Shown here: piece by piece, positions 6,953 through 10,821 of the stretch
How the letters are laid out: every line of letters starts with the position of its first letter
Numbering within the stretch: the stretch's first letter is position 1
Assembly: GCA_023150215.1 (NCBI GenBank)
Contig: JAKLLJ010000093.1
Coordinates: 1 to 10,821, forward strand
DNA: 10,821 bases
Source of the DNA: Thauera sp.
GTDB taxonomy: Bacteria > Pseudomonadota > Gammaproteobacteria > Burkholderiales > Rhodocyclaceae
Direction: 5' to 3'
The notes under the pieces: generated by a model
The model's database searches: none
Seen by the model: only the letters and a program-made list of their open reading frames with translations
Told to the model about the DNA's origin: nothing
Translations under genes and position numbers: made by a program

Positions 6953-8683
6953 TCAGAAGTTGCGCGAGATGAAGCCGCCGACGAAGTCGCGATCCTTGTA
7001 GGGCGCGCTGAAGGTGTAGTCACCGCCCCAGAACCGGGTGTAGTTGATGCCGGCCTGCCAGGTCATCGGGTTGCGGTTGAACAGCACGTAGAAGTTGGCC
7101 GACTTCGCCCCCTCCATCCAGTTGGCCATGAAGTTGGGCGTGTTGCCCTGGACCGCGTGCGAGAGGAACACGCCCGGGATCACCTGCCAGCCGGGGATCA
7201 GGGTGCTGTCGTAGGTCAGGCTGAAGTCGAACATGTAGCCCCAGGACAGCTTGTCGCCGACGCCGCTCGGATGCGTCCACGCACCCGCGGCGGGCAGCTG
7301 CTGGTAGGTCACGCCGTTGCGGGTACGGGTGTAGACCTTGTCCTTGCTCACCCCCGGGTAGGCGATCGCCACCGCCTCGCCGAGGAAGGTGCCGGTCTGC
7401 GCGCCCACCAGGTCCAGGAACCAGCCGTGGTCGCCCGGCGTCAGGCTGAGGATGCCGGTGAGGTGGAACTGGTAGCGCTCCTCGTCGATCGAGCCGTCGC
7501 ACTGGTCGACCGCCGACAGGTTGCCGAGGTCGTCGGTGCACACCCCGAGCGACACCGCATCCTCCGGCCGGTAAGACAGCTCCGCACCCACCGCCCAGTT
7601 GCCCACCGAAGTGTTGGCGCTGATGCCGTACAACTCGCGGTCTTCCTTGAAGTACATGCGCGTGGTGCCATTGGCGTTCCAGTACTGCGCGTTCGGCGTC
7701 TTGTCGTGGAAGCGCTGGTAGTACAGGCCCAGATCTACGTCCATGCCCTCAGGGCGGTACTTCACCGAGACGCCGAACTGGCCGGAGTCGCCAGGCTCGT
7801 CGTCGGCATCGACCGGGATGGCCTCCCCCGCGCCGAGCATGGCTGCCCGCGCGGCGGCGAGAGGCATGCCATAGAGCGGATCACCCGGCGTACGAATCCG
7901 GCTGGCCGCATCCGGCGTGAAGTACAAGGCGTTGTCCCGCCCCTTGTCGAACGTATCCGACATCGAGAAGTAGGTGCCCGCCGGCGGGAAGCTGTAGGGC
8001 TTCCACTGGAACTGGTAGTAGGCCTCGAGGTTGAGCCCGCTGCCGAGGTTGGCGGCGACCGACAGCGCCGGCGAGGGCAGGAAGGCCTCCTTCAACTGCA
8101 CCCCGGGCGAGGACAGGCGCTGCAAGTCCATCGCCACGTTGGAGTTGATGCCGCCGATCATGAACAGGCTCTCGCCCCAGCTCACCACCTGGTTGCCGAA
8201 GCGCATCCGGCCGCGGCGCTCGCCAATGTCGAATTCCTTGCTCACCCACAGGTCGTAAAGGCGCACGTATTGGCCAACCGCCTGCTTGGCGTCGCCATCG
8301 AGCGGGGTGCGCGCGGTGTCGTCGGCAACGAAGTCGTACAGCCATCCCACCCGACCCATGAACTTCCACTCGTCGGGGAAGCTCAGCAGCAGCTCGTGCG
8401 AGCCCTTGAGGTGGGTGGTGAACAGGTCGTTCTTGTCGTAGTTGAGGTTGCCGTCGTCGCCGTTGGCCCACACCGCGGTATTGGCATCGGCACCGCAGGG
8501 CGTGGATTGATCGCCGTGGTGGCTGCATTCGCGGCCCTCCACGCGCTTGCCGAAACCGGTGGTCAGGGTGGAATCGAGCGAACCGCGCACCGTGCCGGCC
8601 TCGAACTGGAAGGCGTGCGCCGCCGGCGTGCACAGGCCGGCCACCGCCAACCCCAGCACCAGTTTCTTCAGGTGTGTCGTCAT
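6953..8683 (-). CDS. DUF1302 family outer-membrane beta-barrel-like protein
   Basis: The protein has 576 aa. The signal peptide is MTTHLKKLVLGLAVAGLCTP plus AAHA, with cleavage before FQFEAG. The mature part is full of alternating aromatic/polar strands (LNLEAYYQFQW, MDVDLGLYYQRFHDK, NFYVLFNRNPMTWQAGINY) and ends in Phe, as outer-membrane barrels do. Family hallmarks include an N-terminal GTVRGSLDSTLTTG segment, FGNQVVSWGESLF at about 162-174, and SNVAMDLQRLSSPGVQLKE soon after. Cysteines pair naturally as C53/C63 and C382/C395, probably disulfide-closed surface loops. DUF1302 proteins are usually adjacent to DUF1329 genes and often near genes for degrading sterols, aromatics or other hydrophobes. 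Function is not established; an outer-membrane channel for hydrophobic substrates is a reasonable inference. The ATG at 8683 is fixed by the signal peptide and a GGAG 7 nt upstream. Confidence 0.9.
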   Translation of the reverse strand: MTTHLKKLVLGLAVAGLCTPAAHAFQFEAGTVRGSLDSTLTTGFGKRVEGRECSHHGDQSTPCGADANTAVWANGDDGNLNYDKNDLFTTHLKGSHELLLSFPDEWKFMGRVGWLYDFVADDTARTPLDGDAKQAVGQYVRLYDLWVSKEFDIGERRGRMRFGNQVVSWGESLFMIGGINSNVAMDLQRLSSPGVQLKEAFLPSPALSVAANLGSGLNLEAYYQFQWKPYSFPPAGTYFSMSDTFDKGRDNALYFTPDAASRIRTPGDPLYGMPLAAARAAMLGAGEAIPVDADDEPGDSGQFGVSVKYRPEGMDVDLGLYYQRFHDKTPNAQYWNANGTTRMYFKEDRELYGISANTSVGNWAVGAELSYRPEDAVSLGVCTDDLGNLSAVDQCDGSIDEERYQFHLTGILSLTPGDHGWFLDLVGAQTGTFLGEAVAIAYPGVSKDKVYTRTRNGVTYQQLPAAGAWTHPSGVGDKLSWGYMFDFSLTYDSTLIPGWQVIPGVFLSHAVQGNTPNFMANWMEGAKSANFYVLFNRNPMTWQAGINYTRFWGGDYTFSAPYKDRDFVGGFISRNF

Positions 8684-8690
8684 GATCGTT

Positions 8691-8694
8691 CTCC
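8691..8694 (-). promoter_or_regulatory. Ribosome binding site setting the DUF1302 start
   Basis: GGAG on the minus strand, 7 nt before the ATG at 8683. It excludes the open frame that extends upstream to 8950 inside the DUF1329 gene. Confidence 0.7.
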
Positions 8695-8708
8695 GCAGGA
8701 CGCCCCGC

Positions 8709-8729
8709 CCGGGCCGGATGCCGGCCCGG
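8709..8729 (-). other. Strong intercistronic hairpin between DUF1329 and DUF1302 genes
   Basis: A perfect 9-bp GC-only stem (CCGGGCCGG / CCGGCCCGG) with a 3-nt loop, in the 91-bp gap between the two reading frames. There is no U-tract on the minus strand, so it is more likely an mRNA-stability or processing element than an intrinsic terminator. Such a structure could set unequal levels of the periplasmic and outer-membrane proteins. Confidence 0.5.
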
Positions 8730-8774
8730 CGTGCGCGCCCGGGTGATGGTCGGGAAGAAAGAAGGGGAGCGGCT

Positions 8775-10142
8775 TCAGCGGTCGCTGATCGCGCGCAGGT
8801 TGTCCGGGGTGTAGAAGGCGTCCTTGTACTTCGGCTCGTCGGCCTCGACCGCCCACACCATGTCCTTGCCGGCACCCATGCTGGCCTGGTCGAAGAGCAC
8901 ACGGCCGGAGACGAGGTCGTACTGCACGAAGGCCGGGTTGTCACAGGCACCCGTTTCGGCGACCGGGATCAGGAAGCTCTCGCGCACCTTCCACAGCTTG
9001 CCCTGGGCGTCGTAATCCTCCGCGCCCATCAGCGCCCAGGAGTCCTCGTCGAAGTAGAAACGGCGCTTGGGTGCGACGTGGCGCACGCCATCCTTGGCGG
9101 TGGCCTCGACCACCCACACCCGGTGCAGCTCGTAGCGCGTCGATTTCGGATCCACGCCGTCGGGGGTCACCACCTTGCGGCGGTCAGCGTTGGGGTCGTA
9201 CATGCCGAAGCTGCCGTAACCGATGTACATCTCCTTCTTGCCCACCAGCTTCCAGTCGAAGCGGTCCGGCGTGCCGTTGAACACGCGCGGCTCGTCGAGC
9301 GTGTACTGGTTCTCGAAGCCGACCTGCGGGGCGTCGTAGGAGTAGCTCGGCATGCGGCGCACGCGGCGCTGGCCGGGGAAGTAGTAGAAGGTGTCGCTGG
9401 TCTTGTTGAGGTAGGAGGTGATCACCAAGGCCTGACCGGCGAGTGCGGTGGGCGAGGTGTAGTTGAAATAGGTGTGGTACTCCACCGGCGGCAGCTCGCT
9501 CAGCTTGTGCGAGCCCTTCTTGCCCCAGGGGTAGTAGTAGGTCTGCGTGGAGCCGGCCTCGATCCAGTCGCTGCCGCCGCTGCGCGGCGACAGCATCACC
9601 CACAGCGCCTTCATGTCGAGCGCGACGCCGGCGTACTTCATCTTGGCGTTCCACAACACCTCGATGCCGCTCTGCGGCAGCGGGAAGGGAATTCCCGGCA
9701 CGGTGGCCTCGGCCAGGCTCCAGCCGTCGGCGCCGATCTTCGCCATGCCCACGTTGGCCTTGGTATTGGCCTGCACGAAGTCGGGCGCGGAACAGTAGCG
9801 GCGACTCGGATAGACCTCGAGCTTGTAGTTCTTGAACGCCTTGATCACCGCCACCTGACCTTCGCTGAGCCTGGCGGCGTACTTGTCCACGTTCGAGGCG
9901 TCGATCGTGAATTGCGCCTTGTCGTCCTTGTACTTGAAGTGGTCGACACGTGGCTGGCCGTAGGCCCAGCCCGGTTTGAGCGCCCCACCCTCATCCCAGG
10001 CTGGAATGCTGCCATCGGCGTTGGCCGCGCGCTCACCGCCGAGCGGGGTCAGCGTGGTGCCCAGGCTCGCCGCATCGGCGGCCAGGACGGTGTGGCTGGC
10101 CAGCAATGCGCAGGCGAGCGCGGTCAGCTTGCAGAACCTCAT
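8775..10142 (-). CDS. DUF1329 family periplasmic protein (LolB-like fold family)
   Basis: The protein has 455 aa with signal peptide MRFCKLTALACALLASHTVL and cleavage near AADA. There is no lipobox, so it should be a soluble periplasmic protein. The family signature LGTTLTPLGGERAANADGS followed by IPAWDEGG (residues 27-53) is followed by GIPFPLPQSGIEVLWNAKMK (150-169), RRVRRMPSYSYDAPQVG (259-275) and GKKEMYIGYGSFGMYD. Two mature cysteines, C117 and C400, could pair. DUF1329 proteins are full length at about 450 aa and share a fold with lipoprotein carriers of the LolA/LolB type, which have a hydrophobic cavity. An escort role for a hydrophobic molecule between pump and outer membrane is an inference. 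The start is set by GGAGGAG 8 nt upstream and by the signal peptide; the open frame continues far upstream through non-coding sequence and the next gene. It is probably the first gene of the four-gene operon. Confidence 0.92.
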   Translation of the reverse strand: MRFCKLTALACALLASHTVLAADAASLGTTLTPLGGERAANADGSIPAWDEGGALKPGWAYGQPRVDHFKYKDDKAQFTIDASNVDKYAARLSEGQVAVIKAFKNYKLEVYPSRRYCSAPDFVQANTKANVGMAKIGADGWSLAEATVPGIPFPLPQSGIEVLWNAKMKYAGVALDMKALWVMLSPRSGGSDWIEAGSTQTYYYPWGKKGSHKLSELPPVEYHTYFNYTSPTALAGQALVITSYLNKTSDTFYYFPGQRRVRRMPSYSYDAPQVGFENQYTLDEPRVFNGTPDRFDWKLVGKKEMYIGYGSFGMYDPNADRRKVVTPDGVDPKSTRYELHRVWVVEATAKDGVRHVAPKRRFYFDEDSWALMGAEDYDAQGKLWKVRESFLIPVAETGACDNPAFVQYDLVSGRVLFDQASMGAGKDMVWAVEADEPKYKDAFYTPDNLRAISDR

Positions 10143-10148
10143 GAGTGT

Positions 10149-10155
10149 CTCCTCC
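10149..10155 (-). promoter_or_regulatory. Strong ribosome binding site of the DUF1329 gene
   Basis: GGAGGAG on the minus strand, with the GGAGG core ending 8 nt before the ATG at 10142. It is the best Shine-Dalgarno match in the window and consistent with this being the first, highly translated cistron. Confidence 0.8.
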
Positions 10156-10201
10156 ACGTTTCTGATTTTGTCCGCATCGGCAGCCTGTCTGCGAGGACGC
10201 C

Positions 10202-10217
10202 GCCGCTGCGCAGCGGC
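10202..10217. promoter_or_regulatory. Perfect 16-bp palindrome in the DUF1329 leader
   Basis: GCCGCTGCGCAGCGGC is its own reverse complement and ends 60 bp upstream of the DUF1329 start codon. It could be a dimeric repressor operator or fold as a 6-bp stem with a 4-nt loop in the leader RNA. The flanking bases do not extend the symmetry. No regulator gene is visible in the window. Confidence 0.4.
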
Positions 10218-10288
10218 CGACCGGGCCCGCCTTCCCGCCAGCCTTTCCGGGCTATGGTGTCTGGAGCATAGCGGCACGGTGTAAACCG

Positions 10289-10303
10289 CATTTCTGCGAA
10301 ATG
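10289..10303. promoter_or_regulatory. 15-bp dyad CATTTC-TGC-GAAATG upstream of the DUF1329 operon
   Basis: A perfect 6-bp inverted repeat with a 3-bp centre, about 147 bp upstream of the DUF1329 start. It lies in the most AT-rich stretch (about 10281-10325) of an otherwise GC-rich 230-bp gap, where a promoter is expected. I could not find a convincing -35/-10 pair or a sigma-54 site, so the operator call rests on symmetry and position only. Confidence 0.3.
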
Positions 10304-10372
10304 TGCCGATTTGTGCGCAGTTGTAGCGGCGACCACCACGACCCGGCGCGCGGGGCGTGCCGCTGCAGCCAC

Positions 10373-10821
10373 CTACATCGCACCCATCACATAGGTCTCG
10401 GCGACCACCCGCCAACCCTTCGCCCCCTCCTTCCAGACGAAGAGCGCGCGCACCTGGTAGTCCGACGCCGAGGCGTCGGCGGGCGAGCACCGATAGGTCA
10501 CGAACGAGTAGCCGAGGCCCGCCGAGCGGCCGCGCGCCGCGTCCGGAACCAGGGTGCAGCTTCGCGTGGTGCGCACGATCTCGTCGATCACCGGCATCAG
10601 CGCCTGTCGCCCGCGCACCGTGGCGGGGCTGCCCTCGCCTGCCAGCACGATCGAATCGTCGTATAGAGCCTCGAACCATGCCGCGCCATCCCGAGCCTCG
10701 ATCGCCGCCTCCACCGCGCGATAGCGCGCCGCGAGCACGTCGTCGAACGCCTGATCCGGTCCCGCGGCGCCCCCGCTCGCAGAGACGGCGAGCGCCAGTC
10801 CGCCGAGTGCCATGCGTGTCC
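10373..10821 (-). CDS. Secreted NTF2-like/SnoaL-like (DUF4440-type) small protein, probably 5' truncated
   Basis: The visible frame encodes 146 residues from the ATG at 10813 and stays open to the window edge. The alpha-beta pattern fits the NTF2-like cone fold: helix QAFDDVLAARYRAVEAAIEA, then RDGAAWFEALYDDSIVLAGE, GRQALMPVIDEIV, and terminal strands QVRALFVWKEGAKGWRVVAE. The N-terminal MALGGLALAVSASGGAAG is the hydrophobic part of a signal peptide but lacks a basic n-region. The codons just before it read Thr-Arg, so the true start is probably outside the window; a GGA 5 nt before the 10813 ATG leaves that start possible. Two cysteines, C86 and C109 (counted from that ATG), may form a disulfide. 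It is on the same strand as DUF1329, 230 bp upstream. The function is unknown; family members include ketosteroid-isomerase-like enzymes and simple binding proteins. Confidence 0.7.
   Translation of the reverse strand, partial: TRMALGGLALAVSASGGAAGPDQAFDDVLAARYRAVEAAIEARDGAAWFEALYDDSIVLAGEGSPATVRGRQALMPVIDEIVRTTRSCTLVPDAARGRSAGLGYSFVTYRCSPADASASDYQVRALFVWKEGAKGWRVVAETYVMGAM

Noticed and set aside
3831..7001. 1056-codon plus-strand open frame opposite the MMPL transporter and the Ycf48-like gene
   Set aside because: It is antisense to two well-supported genes. Its translation is a low-complexity mix rich in His, Arg, Ala and Glu with no domain pattern, the usual mirror of GC-biased codons.
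7157..8746. 529-codon plus-strand open frame opposite DUF1302, and a 574-codon one at 8547-10271 opposite DUF1329
   Set aside because: Both are antisense to secreted proteins with signal peptides and recognisable family motifs. Neither has a credible start or domain.
10270..10290. Sigma-54 promoter from a GG-N10-GC match on the minus strand
   Set aside because: Only the two invariant dinucleotides match. The surrounding -24 and -12 bases are poor, and such a match is expected by chance in GC-rich DNA.
10250..10290. Sigma-70 promoter using TTTACA and TATGCT on the minus strand
   Set aside because: The two hexamers are only 9 bp apart, not about 17, and no alternative partner at proper spacing was found for either.
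10143..10679. N-terminal extension of the DUF1329 frame up to 10679
   Set aside because: It would remove the signal peptide from the N-terminus and overlap the NTF2-like gene. GGAGGAG plus ATG at 10142 is clearly the start.

Overview
The window is very GC-rich DNA with tightly packed, strongly GC-biased genes and no visible mobile element. Its gene content is an aryl-CoA ligase operon beside a DUF1329/DUF1302/MMPL/Ycf48 cluster. It looks like a chromosomal segment of an aromatic-degrading betaproteobacterium of the Thauera/Azoarcus/Aromatoleum type. That placement is inferred from content and composition, not from a marker gene.

Left part, plus strand (1-3276). Three co-directional genes form a CoA-ester module. 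They are the C-terminal half of a PaaK-type phenylacetate-CoA ligase (cut by the window edge), a 696-aa protein related to ADP-forming acyl-CoA synthetases whose ATP-grasp part looks badly shortened, and a 135-aa hotdog thioesterase that keeps the FlK-type Thr/Glu/His triad. The last two are each preceded by a GGAG ribosome binding site at 7 nt. Together they could form, reconvert and hydrolyse the same arylacetyl-CoA ester.

Middle (3277-3481). A 205-bp convergent intergenic region holds three identical 25-bp REP-type elements, one inverted and two direct. The first pair can fold into a long hairpin. The second and third lie in a diverged ~75-bp tandem duplication.

Right part, minus strand (3482-10142, transcribed leftwards). 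Four genes appear in the order DUF1329 protein, DUF1302 outer-membrane protein, MMPL/RND transporter and six-bladed Ycf48-like beta-propeller. Three of the four have clear signal peptides and the fourth has 12 predicted membrane spans. This reads as a complete envelope-spanning system: inner-membrane pump, periplasmic propeller and carrier-like protein, and outer-membrane barrel. Such clusters recur near catabolic genes for hydrophobic compounds, but their substrate and mechanism are poorly described. This is the best candidate here for an under-described system. The 230 bp upstream of DUF1329 contain a perfect 16-bp palindrome and a 15-bp dyad that may be regulatory.

Right edge (10373-10821). 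A small secreted NTF2/SnoaL-like protein lies on the minus strand, probably truncated at its 5' end by the window border.
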